NCBI GenBank assembly: GCA_030691265.1
Contig: JAUYET010000043.1
Span: 1 to 64,000, forward strand
Length of the DNA stretch: 64,000 nt
Origin: Pseudomonadota bacterium
Lineage (GTDB): Bacteria > Pseudomonadota > Gammaproteobacteria > Burkholderiales > Thiobacillaceae
Direction: 5' to 3'
Shown: piece by piece, positions 39,256 through 49,467 of the stretch
Position numbering within the stretch: the stretch's first letter is position 1
Layout: each line of letters begins with the position of its first letter
Position numbers and translations under genes: made by a program
The notes under the pieces: generated by a model
Databases searched by the model: none
Told to the model about the DNA's origin: nothing
The model's input: the letters and a program-made list of their open reading frames with translations, nothing else

Positions 39256-40662
39256 TTGCTGGCACTGTTGGTCCTGCTGCCGGGTTTTGCCAGCGCTGAA
39301 CTGCCCGCTACGGTCGCCCAGGCCCTGAAGCAGGCCGGCATTCCCGAAAGTCACGTCGGCGTCCTGGTGCAGGATGTCGATAACCCGCTTCCCCTCCTCG
39401 CGCACGGCGAAAAGCGATCGCTCAATCCTGCCTCGGTGATGAAGCTGGTCACCACGCTGGCAGCGCTGGATAGCCTGGGGCCGGCGCATACCTTCAAGAC
39501 CCGGATGCTCGTCGATGGCCCGATCAAAGAGGGTGTTCTACAAGGCAACCTGATTCTGCAAGGTGGCGGCGACCCGGCGCTGACGCTGGAGCGCTTCTGG
39601 CTGTTGCTGCGCGAATTGCGCGAACGCGGGGTGCGCGAAATTCGCGGCGACGTGGTTCTTGACGCCAGTTATTACCACCTCGATCCGATTGATCCCGCCG
39701 CCTTCGATCAAGCCCCGCTGCGCCCCTACAACGCACCGCCGAGCGCCTTGCTGGTCAATTTCAATACCCTCAATCTGCGTCTGGGCGTGACCGGGTCAGT
39801 CGCGCCGAACGGCATCAGCGCCAGGCTTGATCCGGCGCCGGCGGATGCGCCGAGCAGCCTCTACGCACCGCCTGACCTGGTCAACCAGTTGCAACTCACA
39901 GACACCTCTTGCAGCGGCTGGCGTGAAAAACTCACGCCGCAACGAGACAACGGCAGCCTGATCCTGACCGGCGCCTACCCGAGCGCATGCGGCGATCAAA
40001 GCCTCCCGCTCAACCTGCTCAGCCCGGAAGCCACCGTCGCGGCAACGTTCAGTGCGCTCTGGAAGGAGCTTGGCAATCTCCATAGCGGCAAGATACGGAC
40101 CGGCGCCAGCGAGACAAACGCCCGTTTACTGTTCGAATTCGAATCGCCGCCCCTGGCGCAACTGGTGCGCGATATCAACAAATACAGCAACAACGTCATG
40201 GCCAAGATGCTGTTTCTCAATCTTGGGGCGGCTCGCTACGAAGCACCCGCGACCTGGGAGAAAAGCGTGCGCGCGGTGCGCAACTGGGCGACGGAACACG
40301 GACTCGAGTTACCGAAGCTGGTGCTTGAAAACGGCTCAGGCTTGTCCCGCATCGAGCGTATTTCGGCCGCTTCACTGGCACATCTACTGAGCTATGCAGC
40401 GGCCCGCCCGGCGTATTACGAGTTCGCCGCCAGTCTGCCGGCCGTCGGCCTGGAAGGAACACAGAAAAATCGCATGAATGGATCCGCTGCGGCCGGCCTG
40501 GCCTGGCTAAAAAGCGGCACATTGCACGGGGCGCGTAATCTGGCCGGCTATGTGCTGGGCCCGAATGGACGCCGGCGCATCCTCGTCATGTTGATCAATC
40601 ATGCCAATGCGGCGGCTGGTGCGAAGGCGCAGGCCGCCCTCGTGGAATGGTCTTTGAAGTGA
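39217..40662 (+). CDS. dacB: D-alanyl-D-alanine carboxypeptidase/endopeptidase (PBP4)
   Basis: SLNPASVMKLVTTLAALD (SxxK), KYSNNVMAKMLFLNLG (SxN), LKSGTLHGARNLAGYV (KSG); start ambiguous (39163 or 39217). Confidence 0.92.
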   Translation: MCAGGRRCAFPPYLLALLVLLPGFASAELPATVAQALKQAGIPESHVGVLVQDVDNPLPLLAHGEKRSLNPASVMKLVTTLAALDSLGPAHTFKTRMLVDGPIKEGVLQGNLILQGGGDPALTLERFWLLLRELRERGVREIRGDVVLDASYYHLDPIDPAAFDQAPLRPYNAPPSALLVNFNTLNLRLGVTGSVAPNGISARLDPAPADAPSSLYAPPDLVNQLQLTDTSCSGWREKLTPQRDNGSLILTGAYPSACGDQSLPLNLLSPEATVAATFSALWKELGNLHSGKIRTGASETNARLLFEFESPPLAQLVRDINKYSNNVMAKMLFLNLGAARYEAPATWEKSVRAVRNWATEHGLELPKLVLENGSGLSRIERISAASLAHLLSYAAARPAYYEFAASLPAVGLEGTQKNRMNGSAAAGLAWLKSGTLHGARNLAGYVLGPNGRRRILVMLINHANAAAGAKAQAALVEWSLK

Positions 40663-40912
40663 GCCGGGCAGATTCGGACCCGGAGCGAAAATCGATGCAT
40701 CGCTCAACGGACAAAGAACTCGACAGATGGGATTTAAGCCGCTACTTATGCACACCTGAACGCTTGACAGGGCGTTTTCAAGACGCTAGCAAGCCGACGA
40801 ATTATGCAATTTCGTAACTCACTGATTCTTATGGGTAATAATCTCTGCTAGTTTTTTAAGCCGGCCGCTTGAACCAGCGTTTTATAAGGGCACAGGACGC
40901 TTACACGGCAGG

Positions 40913-40933
40913 TTTTCCACATAGTTATCCACA
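40913..40933 (+). promoter_or_regulatory. pair of DnaA-box-like sequences upstream of priA
   Basis: TTTTCCACA (40913-40921) and TTATCCACA (40925-40933), both fit TTWTNCACA. Confidence 0.6.
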
Positions 40934-41025
40934 GCTTCGGTGGACAATTCAAAAACCCCCATACGGGGTTACAAGTTCATCGCGCCTTCTCTCAAATCAC
41001 TTTAAGTTCGTTCGCTAAAACCGCT

Positions 41026-43233
41026 TTGCCCGATTCCGATATACCTGGCTTCGCCGCCCCCATTCCGATTGCCCGCATCGCGCTGGATACCCCGCTCGAT
41101 CGCCTGTTTGACTACCAGGCCGCCGACGCCTGCCCGAGCGATATCGGCCGGCGTGTCGAAGCGCCCTTCGGATCGCGCAGCCTGATCGGCGTGCTGCTGG
41201 AGCTGGCGGATCACTCGACATTGCCGCTGGCAAGCTTGAAGAACCTGCATGCGATAGATCGAAGCACCCCGCCCTTACCGGCCGATTTGCTGGCTTTGGC
41301 GCGTTTTGTCGCCGGCTACTACCATCACCCCCTCGGCGCAGTGCTGGCCATGATGTTGCCACCGGCTTTGCGGCGCGCGGCAGCAGCCAGCAAAGCGCCG
41401 GCGGCATCGGCCTATTGCCTCACCGCCGCCGGTCGTCTGCAAGCCGAACAGATTCCGGCCCGCTTCAGTGCGCGCAAAGCGCTGGCAGATAAATTATTGG
41501 CCGGCGAGCTGGCGCGTTCCGAACTGTCGCCGGGTGAGAAATTGTTGATTCGAGACTGGCTCAAACAAGCCTGGGTCGAGCCTGCACTGCTGGCCGCTGC
41601 AAGCGTAGAAGGAGACGCCGCCCCGGATCTGACCGAAGAACAAGCGCTGGCGATCGCGAGCCTGCGTGAATCCGCCACCGCCTTCAACGCACTCCTGCTG
41701 CATGGCGTAACCGGCAGCGGCAAGACCGAGGTGTATTTGCAGTTGGTGGCCGATGTCCTGGCGCGCGGCCAACAGGTGTTGGTGCTGGTGCCCGAAATTC
41801 ACCTGACGCCGCAACTGATGGAGCGTTTCGCGCGTCGTTTTCCGAGCCGGAAACTGATCGGACTGCACAGCAATCTGGCTGCTGGCGAACGCCGCAACGC
41901 CTGGCTGGATGCGCTCGAAGGGCGCGCCGATATCGTCCTGGGCACACGCCTGGCCGTGTTTACGCCGCTGCCCCGGCTGGGGCTGATCATCGTCGATGAA
42001 GAACACGACAGCGCTTACAAGCAGATGGAAGGCATGCGTTATTCGGCACGCGATGTCGCCGTCTGGCGCGCGCGCGAACGCGGCATCCCGGTGCTGCTGG
42101 GTTCCGCCACGCCGGCGCTGGAAACCTGGCGCAACGCCAAGGACGGCCGCTACCGCCTGCTCAGTTTGAGCAAACGCGCGCACGCGCAAGCCGTGCTGCC
42201 CAAAGTGCGCCTGATCGACAGCCGCACCGATCGACCGCGCCAGGGCCTCACCAGTGCGCTGCTGACGGCGCTAAGTGCGCGCCTGCAACGCGGCGAACAA
42301 AGTCTGGTCTTCATCAACCGGCGCGGCTACGCCCCCACCCTGTTGTGCAACGGCTGCGGCCATGTCTTCCCGTGCTCGCGCTGTTCCGCGCATCTGGTTT
42401 TGCACCGAAACAAAACCGGCTACCGTCTGGTTTGCCATCACTGCGGCCTCATCGCACGTCCGCCCGAGGCCTGTCCGGAATGCGGCAATCTGGATCTGCG
42501 CCCGGCCGGCCAGGGCACGCAGCGGGTCGAGGAAACCCTGGCCGAACAATTTCCGGAAGCCCGCATCCTCCGCATCGACCGCGATACCGCCGCGCGCAAA
42601 GGCGCGTTTGCCGAGATGCGCGATCGGGTCGAAGCGCGCGAGATAGACATCCTGGTCGGCACGCAGATCGTCGCCAAGGGACATGATTTCCCGCATCTCA
42701 CCCTGGTCGGCGTGATCGGCGCCGACCAGGCGCTGATCTCGCCGGATTTTCGCGCCAGCGAACGCCTGTTCGCCCAACTCATGCAGGTCGCCGGTCGCGC
42801 CGGTCGCGCGCAGCATCCCGGCGAGGTGCTGATTCAGACCGCCTACCCGCGCCACCCGCTCTACCAGTCCGTATTGCGCCACGATTACCCGGGTTTCGCC
42901 GCCACGGCCTTGCGCGAGCGACGTGGCGCCGATTTCCCGCCCTATGCCAGCCAGGCGCTGCTGCGTGCGGAAGCGCGCGAAGAAGAAAGTGCACTGGGAT
43001 TTTTGCTGGCGGCGCGAGAGGCAGGTCTGGGGCTGAATGCCGGCATCATCCTGTTCGACCCGGTGGCGGCATTGATGGCCCGTGTCGCCAATCGCCACCG
43101 CGTGCAGTTGCTGGTGCAGGCTGGTGCGCGCCAACGTCTGCAACAGTTCCTGACAGCGTGGCTGGTGTTGCTGGAAACGCTGCCCGCCAAGGGCGTCAAA
43201 TGGACGCTGGATGTAGACCCGCTGGATTACTGA
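41026..43233 (+). CDS. priA: primosomal protein N' (replication restart helicase)
   Basis: LLHGVTGSGKTEVYLQLVADVL, DEEHDSAYKQ, zinc cysteines CNGCGHVFPCSRC...CHHCG...CPECG; TTG start as in track. Confidence 0.95.
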   Translation: MPDSDIPGFAAPIPIARIALDTPLDRLFDYQAADACPSDIGRRVEAPFGSRSLIGVLLELADHSTLPLASLKNLHAIDRSTPPLPADLLALARFVAGYYHHPLGAVLAMMLPPALRRAAAASKAPAASAYCLTAAGRLQAEQIPARFSARKALADKLLAGELARSELSPGEKLLIRDWLKQAWVEPALLAAASVEGDAAPDLTEEQALAIASLRESATAFNALLLHGVTGSGKTEVYLQLVADVLARGQQVLVLVPEIHLTPQLMERFARRFPSRKLIGLHSNLAAGERRNAWLDALEGRADIVLGTRLAVFTPLPRLGLIIVDEEHDSAYKQMEGMRYSARDVAVWRARERGIPVLLGSATPALETWRNAKDGRYRLLSLSKRAHAQAVLPKVRLIDSRTDRPRQGLTSALLTALSARLQRGEQSLVFINRRGYAPTLLCNGCGHVFPCSRCSAHLVLHRNKTGYRLVCHHCGLIARPPEACPECGNLDLRPAGQGTQRVEETLAEQFPEARILRIDRDTAARKGAFAEMRDRVEAREIDILVGTQIVAKGHDFPHLTLVGVIGADQALISPDFRASERLFAQLMQVAGRAGRAQHPGEVLIQTAYPRHPLYQSVLRHDYPGFAATALRERRGADFPPYASQALLRAEAREEESALGFLLAAREAGLGLNAGIILFDPVAALMARVANRHRVQLLVQAGARQRLQQFLTAWLVLLETLPAKGVKWTLDVDPLDY

Positions 43234-43253
43234 TGCAGCCAAGCGAACAGCCA

Positions 43254-43283
43254 TAAAAAAAGCGGGCAATGCCCGCTTTTTTT
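43254..43283. terminator. hairpin terminator
   Basis: aaaaaaagcgggcaatgcccgcttttttt. Confidence 0.85.
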
Positions 43284-43304
43284 ATGGCCAGCCGAGTCGT
43301 CGGA

Positions 43305-43919
43305 TTATTTTTTTGCGGCCTTCTTGGCTGGAGCGGCTGCCTTGGGCGCGGCAGCTTTGGCGGCGGCGACTTTCTTGACCGGTGCGGCGGCAGCGGCGGC
43401 GGGTTTGGCTGCTTTGGCTGCTTTAGCGGCGGGCGCTTTGGCTACGACAGCCTTCTTGGCAGGGGCGGCTGCCTTGGGCGCGGCAGCTTTGGCGGCGGCG
43501 ACTTTCTTGACCGGTGCGGCGACAGCGGCGGCGGGTTTAGCTGCTTTGGCTGCTTTAGCGGCAGGTGCTTTGGCTACGACAGCCTTCTTGGCTGGAGCGG
43601 CTGCCTTGGGCGCGGCGGCTTTGGCGGCTACGGCTTTCTTGGCCGGTGCGGCGGCGGCGGCAGGTTTGGCTGCTTTAGCGGCGGGGGCTTTGGCTACGAC
43701 AGCCTTCTTGGCAGGGGCAGCAGCTTTAGCGGGAACGGCTTTAGGGGGAACGGCTTTAGGGGGAACGGCTTTAACGGCAACGGCTTTGGGGGCGGCAACA
43801 GCTTTTTTTGCAGTAGCGGCGGGTTTGGCGACGGCGGCAACTACAGCGGCGGCCGCTTTCTTTTCAGCTTTCTTTTCGGCCTTCTTGGCGGTGTTTTTTG
43901 CGGGTTTGGCAGCGGGCAT
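43305..43919 (-). CDS. histone H1-like / AlgP-like Lys-Ala-Pro-rich DNA-binding protein
   Basis: PAKKAVVAKAPAAKAAKAAKPAAA tandem blocks (132, 132 and 120 bp periods). Confidence 0.85.
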   Translation of the reverse strand: MPAAKPAKNTAKKAEKKAEKKAAAAVVAAVAKPAATAKKAVAAPKAVAVKAVPPKAVPPKAVPAKAAAPAKKAVVAKAPAAKAAKPAAAAAPAKKAVAAKAAAPKAAAPAKKAVVAKAPAAKAAKAAKPAAAVAAPVKKVAAAKAAAPKAAAPAKKAVVAKAPAAKAAKAAKPAAAAAAPVKKVAAAKAAAPKAAAPAKKAAKK

Positions 43920-44012
43920 GTCTGACTCCTCGATTGATGAAGGGTTTGGCCGGAAAGCCTTTTGCCTCAAGCACTTCCACGCGATCAAGAGGCGTGCGGA
44001 TTGTAGAACAAA

Positions 44013-44046
44013 AAAAAGCGCGCTCAGCAAGGGCTGGCGCGCTTTT
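44013..44046. terminator. hairpin terminator downstream of lysA
   Basis: aaaagcgcgc-tcagcaagggctg-gcgcgctttt. Confidence 0.65.
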
Positions 44047-44090
44047 CCGTGCGCTTTTTCGTGAAATTCAGCGAAATTCGGTGTGAAGAA

Positions 44091-45341
44091 TCATCCTGGC
44101 AACAATGTTTCCTGCGCGAATAAATCTTCGGCCCGTTCGCGTTCATGAATGAGGTGCGTCAGCTCGGCATCGACCATGACTTCCGCCGCCCGCGGCCGCG
44201 TGTTGTAGTTGGAGCTCATGCTCATGCCATAAGCGCCGGTGGAGCAGATGGCGAGGAGGTCGTCTTCGGCCAGCGCCAGCGCGCGATCATGGCCGAGAAA
44301 ATCGCCGCTTTCGCACACCGGGCCGACGATGGCATAGCTGCGCGTCTGGCTGTCTTGCCGCTCGCGCACCGGCAGAATTTCATGCCAGGCATCGTAAAGC
44401 GCGGGGCGCATCAGATCGTTCATGGCGGCATCGACGATGGCGAAATCCTTGGCTTCGCCATGCTTCAGATATTCCACTCGCGTCAGCAGCCAGCCGGCAT
44501 TGCCGACCAGCGCACGGCCGGGTTCGACGATGAGTTTTTCCGAGCGACCCTGCATGCGATCGAGCAGCACGCGCGCGTAGTCATTCAGCGCGGGCGGCGT
44601 CTCATCGCGATAACGAATGCCGACGCCGCCGCCGATGTCGATGTGCTGCAACCGAATTCCATCGACTTGCAGGCTGTCAGCCAACTCCAGCACACGATCC
44701 AGCGCCTCGCCGAAGGGCGCGACGTCGGTCAGTTGCGAGCCGATGTGGCAGTCGATGCCGATGATGCGCAGATGCGCCATGCCGGCGGCTTCGCGATACA
44801 CACGCAAGGCTTGATCGTGAGCGATGCCGAACTTGTTGTCCTTGAGGCCGGTGGAAATGTACGGGTGGGTCTTGGCATCGACATTGGGATTGACGCGCAG
44901 ACTGATCGCCGCGCTCTGCCCCAGCTCGCCGGCCACCCGATTCAGGCGCGCCAGTTCGCTTTCCGACTCGACGTTGAAGCAATGAATGCCGGCATACAGC
45001 GCCGCGCGCATCTCCGCTACGGTCTTGCCGACGCCGGAAAACACCACCTTGCCGGGATCGCCGCCGGCCGCCAGCACGCGCGCCAGTTCACCGCCGGAGA
45101 CGATGTCGAAGCCGGCGCCGAGGCGCGCGAACAGGTTCAGGATGGCGAGGCTGGAATTGGCCTTCACTGCATAGCAAACCAGATGCGGGTGCGCCGCCAG
45201 CGCCTGCTCGTAAGCGCGGTAGGCCTGTTCGAGCGCGGCGCGCGAATAGACGTAACACGGCGTGCCGTATTGGGCGGCGACCGTGTCGAGCGGCACATCC
45301 TCGACATGCAGGATGCCGCCCCGGCTGGAGAGCGCGTTCAT
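44091..45341 (-). CDS. lysA: diaminopimelate decarboxylase
   Basis: [17 protein letters not shown]...[43 protein letters not shown]. Confidence 0.96.
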   Translation of the reverse strand: MNALSSRGGILHVEDVPLDTVAAQYGTPCYVYSRAALEQAYRAYEQALAAHPHLVCYAVKANSSLAILNLFARLGAGFDIVSGGELARVLAAGGDPGKVVFSGVGKTVAEMRAALYAGIHCFNVESESELARLNRVAGELGQSAAISLRVNPNVDAKTHPYISTGLKDNKFGIAHDQALRVYREAAGMAHLRIIGIDCHIGSQLTDVAPFGEALDRVLELADSLQVDGIRLQHIDIGGGVGIRYRDETPPALNDYARVLLDRMQGRSEKLIVEPGRALVGNAGWLLTRVEYLKHGEAKDFAIVDAAMNDLMRPALYDAWHEILPVRERQDSQTRSYAIVGPVCESGDFLGHDRALALAEDDLLAICSTGAYGMSMSSNYNTRPRAAEVMVDAELTHLIHERERAEDLFAQETLLPG

Positions 45342-45457
45342 TTCTGGGCAGGCTGGGTGGCGGGTGGCGCGGTCGGTGCGTCGGGCAGATATAAATTGCC
45401 CTTTTTACCGCAGCCGGCAAGAGCAAAAAAAACGCAGAACAACAGGAAAATTCGCAT
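45338..45457 (-). CDS. lptM: small lipoprotein LptM (YifL)-like
   Basis: [39 protein letters not shown]; stop overlaps lysA start; too short for the supplied ORF track. Confidence 0.85.
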   Translation of the reverse strand: MRIFLLFCVFFALAGCGKKGNLYLPDAPTAPPATQPAQK

Positions 45458-45549
45458 GGCGATCATTTATGAAATATCCGGGCTAACATCGGCGCCAGTT
45501 TAGCAGCCGAAGTTAGCACCCCCAAAGCTGCGCCATCACGGAGCCCACC

Positions 45550-45867
45550 ATGACTGAAAGCGAATACACCCGTCTGGCCGACGACACCTTGCGCCGGCTG
45601 GAGCAGGCCATCGAACGAGCCGATGGCGATTTCGATTTCGACCTTTCCAGCGGCGGCATTCTGGAAATCGAATTCGCCGATGACTCGGTGATCGTCGTCA
45701 ACAAGCAGGCCGCCGCGCAGGAAATCTGGGTCGCGGCAAAAAGCGGCGGCTTTCATTTCCGTTGGGATGGCGGCATCTGGCGCGATACCCGCAGCAACGA
45801 AGAACTGTTCTCCGCCCTCTCGCGGTTTGCCAGCGAGCAGTCTGGCTCGCCTGTGGCGCTGTGCTGA
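45550..45867 (+). CDS. cyaY: iron donor protein CyaY (frataxin)
   Basis: SEYTRLADDTLRRLEQAIE...VNKQAAAQEIWVAAKSGGFHFRWDGGIWRDTRS. Confidence 0.95.
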   Translation: MTESEYTRLADDTLRRLEQAIERADGDFDFDLSSGGILEIEFADDSVIVVNKQAAAQEIWVAAKSGGFHFRWDGGIWRDTRSNEELFSALSRFASEQSGSPVALC

Positions 45868-45897
45868 TCGCCTACACCGAGACGGCGCGGAGGCAGC

Positions 45898-46467
45898 ATG
45901 GATGAACACATGGACGAACAGGCCCTTTTCGAACTCCTGCCCGAGTTGGTCGAGCAACTCGGCATCGATCACGTCAAGCCGCTGCTGGACCGCATCAGCG
46001 TGCACGCGCTGGAAGCGGGGCGGATCATGGTGCATGACCAGGAGCCGATCGACGCCTTTTTCCTGGTACTGAGCGGCCGTCTGCAACTGGCCATCGAACT
46101 GTCCGGCCACACCATTCAGCTTGGCGATATCCGGCCGGGCAACTGGTGCGGCGAGCTGGGCTACTTCAGCGGCGTTCGGCGCGCTTCGAGCACCGTTACC
46201 GTCGGCGAGGGAACCACCGTGGCGCGCCTTTCGTATGCCGATTTCGATGCACTGATCGCAGAGGATTCCATCGCTGTCTGCCGCCTCACGCACGCCTTCA
46301 TCCAGATGTTGATTCGCCGCTTGCAGGTTACCGCCAACAACCCGGTGATCGACCCGGAGGGCAACATGTTGTTGTTGGGCGACCTCACCGTGCCGCTGTC
46401 CGAATTGAGCCGCAAGTCGCATGGCGTGGTCGATTTCCTGAAAAGCCTGTTGGGAGCGCGCGGATGA
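45898..46467 (+). CDS. cyclic nucleotide-binding domain protein without recognisable HTH
   Basis: LEAGRIMVHDQEPIDAFFLVLSGRLQLAIELSGHTIQLGDIRPGNWCGELGYFSG. Confidence 0.8.
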   Translation: MDEHMDEQALFELLPELVEQLGIDHVKPLLDRISVHALEAGRIMVHDQEPIDAFFLVLSGRLQLAIELSGHTIQLGDIRPGNWCGELGYFSGVRRASSTVTVGEGTTVARLSYADFDALIAEDSIAVCRLTHAFIQMLIRRLQVTANNPVIDPEGNMLLLGDLTVPLSELSRKSHGVVDFLKSLLGARG

Positions 46468-46949
46468 TCCTGAAAAACTACCTGCGCACCTTGCCGGGCT
46501 TCCAGTTCCTGTCCGACACCGATGTCGAGCACGTCGCCGCCGCAATGCGCGTCGACGAGTACCCGAACGGGCACGTGTTCATCTACCAGGATCGCCTCAA
46601 TCAGGATCTGTATCTGCTGCTGGATGGCGAGATCGAGGTCACTCACTATGGCAACACCGGCCGGTATTACACGCTGAAGACCTTGCAGCCGGGCGAGTTC
46701 TTCGGCCTGCCTTCATTGTCGATGGGCAAACCGGCGTTGGCGTCTTGCACTGCGCGTGGGCCGGTGAAGGTCGCCAGCCTGCCGTTTTCCGCCTACCTGT
46801 TGCTGTACCAGCCGGATTCGGAAATCGGCTGCCGCTTTCAGTTCGTCATCGCCACCCAGTTGGCGCGCGACCTGCACGACCGCCACGACACGCTACGCAA
46901 CCTGCTGGCGCAGGTTTACGGCGGCGGCGCGAAACCAGCGGGGGATTAA
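46464..46949 (+). CDS. cyclic nucleotide-binding domain protein without recognisable HTH
   Basis: PNGHVFIYQDRLNQDLYLLLDGEIEVTHYGNTGRYYTLKTLQPGEFFGLPSL; ATGA overlap with previous gene. Confidence 0.78.
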   Translation: MILKNYLRTLPGFQFLSDTDVEHVAAAMRVDEYPNGHVFIYQDRLNQDLYLLLDGEIEVTHYGNTGRYYTLKTLQPGEFFGLPSLSMGKPALASCTARGPVKVASLPFSAYLLLYQPDSEIGCRFQFVIATQLARDLHDRHDTLRNLLAQVYGGGAKPAGD

Positions 46950-46956
46950 CCCAGGT

Positions 46957-48395
46957 TTAACCCAGCCGCGCGCGCGCCCTCACCACCGCCGCGCGCACCT
47001 GGTTCGGCGCGGTGCCGCCCAAATGGTCGCGCGCCGCGAGCGAGCCTTCCAGCGTCAACACGTCGTAGATATCCGCCCCGACGAGGGGGGAGAAAGCCTG
47101 CAATTCGGCCAGGCTCAAGTCCGCCAGATCGCAGCCCTTCTGCTCCGCCGAGCGCACCGCGCGTGCCACCGCCTCGTGCGCCTCGCGGAACGGCAAGCCT
47201 TTCTTGACCAGGTAATCGGCCAGGTCGGTCGCCGTGGCGAAGCCTTCGACTGCCGCCTGGCGCATGCGCTCGGCCTTGACCTTGACGTGGAACACGCGCT
47301 CGCCGGTCTGCTCGTCGAGATGGCTGCCCATCATCTCGGCGAAGATGGCGAGGGTATCGACCAGCGTATCGACCGCATCGAACAAGGGCTCCTTGTCCTC
47401 CTGGTTGTCCTTGTTGTAGGCCAGCGGCTGGCCCTTCATCAGCGTCAACAATGCGATCAGATGGCCATTCATGCGGCCGGTCTTGCCGCGCATGAGTTCG
47501 GGCACGTCCGGGTTTTTCTTCTGCGGCATGATGCTGGAGCCGGTGCAGAAGCGGTCGGCCAGGTCGATGAAGCCGAAACGCGGCGTCATCCAGATCACCA
47601 GCTCCTCTGCCATGCGCGAGAAATGGGTCATGATCAACGCGCCGGCGGCGAGGAATTCGATGGCGAAATCGCGATCCGACACCGCATCCAGCGAGTTCTC
47701 GCAGACGCCCTCGAAGCCAGTTCGCGCGCCACGAATTCGCGGTCGATGGGGAAGCTGGTGCCGGCCAGCGCCGCCGCGCCCAGGGGCAGGCGATTGACGC
47801 GGCGGCGGCAATCGATGAGGCGCTCATGGTCGCGCGTCAGCATTTCCTGCCAGGCCAGCATGTGATGGCCGAAGGTCACCGGCTGCGCCGCCTGCAAATG
47901 CGTGAAACCGGGCATCACGGTAGCGGCATGTTGCTCGGCCAGATCGATCAGCGCGCGCCGGGCCAGGATGTTCAATTCCAGAATCTGGTCGATGGCATCG
48001 CGCAGCCACAGGCGCACATCGGTGGCGACCTGGTCGTTGCGCGAGCGCCCGGTGTGCAGGCGTTTGCCGGCATCGCCGACCTTGCGGGTGAGCGCCCGCT
48101 CGATGTTGAAGTGGATGTCTTCGTCATCCAGGTTCCACGTGAAACGCCCGGCTTCGAAATCGGCCAGAATCTCGCCCAGGCCGCGCTGGATATCGGCCAG
48201 GTCTTGCGCCGACAGCACGCCGACCTGGTGCAACATGGCGGCGTGCGCCAGCGAGCCCTGAATGTCGAACGGCGCCAGACGCCAATCGAACGGAATGGAG
48301 GCGGTATAACGTTTCACCCGCTCGGAAACAGGTTCGGAAAAACGGCCTGACCAGGCGGTGGAAGAAGCAGTGGCGGGAGTTTCGGCTTGGCTCAT
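46957..48395 (-). pseudogene. argH: argininosuccinate lyase with an apparent single-base frameshift
   Basis: N-terminal part in frame of 47634-48488 ([22 protein letters not shown]...REFVARELA) continues in frame of 46957-47811 ([17 protein letters not shown]...[23 protein letters not shown]). Confidence 0.92.
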
Positions 48396-48438
48396 GGGGT
48401 GATAGCTTGCGTGCTGAAGTATTTGCGAGGTCAGGATT

Positions 48439-49467
48439 ATGACAAAGGAGACCCAGATCACTCTGCCGGATTTCCGCAATCTGGGCATTCTGCTGCGCGT
48501 AGCACTCGCCCTGCAGGTTCTCGGGTTGCTCGCCGCGCTGGCGCATGCCGCCGACCTGGCCGGCGCGATGGCGTTATTTTTCCGCTATGCCGCCTATCTG
48601 GAGCCGCCGCTGCTCACTGCCATGCTGATCCTGTTCCTGGCCGCGCCCAAGTTGGCGGCTCAGCCACGGCATCAGGCTTTTGCCGCGTGTGTTGCGATCG
48701 GCATGGCCAGCGCGGCGTTCTGGCATGTGCTGTTGCAAGCCGATTTTCCCGACGCGGGCGGATCCGGCTTGTGGCGCACGCTGTTGCTCGCCGGTAGCGC
48801 GGCCGGCTTGATCCTCGTCTGGCTCGATTGGCGCGCGCGGCGTCTGTCGCCGGCGCTGGCGGAAGCGCGTTTGCAGGCCTTGCAGGCGCGGATACGGCCG
48901 CATTTCCTGTTCAACAGCATCAACAGCGTGCTTTCGTTGATGCGCTCGAACCCGGCGCAGGCGGAAACCGCGCTGGAAAACCTGGCCGAGCTGTATCGCG
49001 TACTGATGGCCGACAACCGCCAGCTTTCCCCGCTAGCGCGCGAAATGGAGCTGGCGCGCGCTTATCTCGATCTCGAAGCCTTGCGCCTGGGCGAGCGTCT
49101 GCAAGTGGATTGGCGCGTCGATGCGGGTGTCGATGCCGCGCCGCAGCAGATATTGATGCCGGCGCTGGTGCTGCAACCGCTGCTGGAAAACGCGGTCTGC
49201 CACGGCATCGAACCGCGCCCCGAAGGCGGCCGCATCGGCGTCGATATCTTCGCGCGCGATGGCCAGCTCAACGTCGTGGTACGCAATCCTTGCCATGCCG
49301 ATGCGCCGGCGCGGCCGGGCAACCGCATGGCGCTGTCCAATATTCGCGAACGTCTGGCTTTGCATTTCGACGCCGAGGCGCGTTTGTCCGCGCATCAGGT
49401 CGGCGATGAATTTGTCGTGCAGATGGTGCTGCCATTGAAGGAGGCGGCTCGTGCCCGCGCCGCCTGA
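48439..49467 (+). CDS. algZ: LytS/AlgZ-type sensor histidine kinase
   Basis: [60 protein letters not shown]. Confidence 0.88.
   Translation: MTKETQITLPDFRNLGILLRVALALQVLGLLAALAHAADLAGAMALFFRYAAYLEPPLLTAMLILFLAAPKLAAQPRHQAFAACVAIGMASAAFWHVLLQADFPDAGGSGLWRTLLLAGSAAGLILVWLDWRARRLSPALAEARLQALQARIRPHFLFNSINSVLSLMRSNPAQAETALENLAELYRVLMADNRQLSPLAREMELARAYLDLEALRLGERLQVDWRVDAGVDAAPQQILMPALVLQPLLENAVCHGIEPRPEGGRIGVDIFARDGQLNVVVRNPCHADAPARPGNRMALSNIRERLALHFDAEARLSAHQVGDEFVVQMVLPLKEAARARAA

Noticed and set aside
43269-44064. Gly/Phe-rich and Ala-rich plus-strand ORFs opposite the H1-like gene
   Set aside because: Mirror frames of the repetitive Lys/Ala codons; composition explained entirely by the antisense gene.
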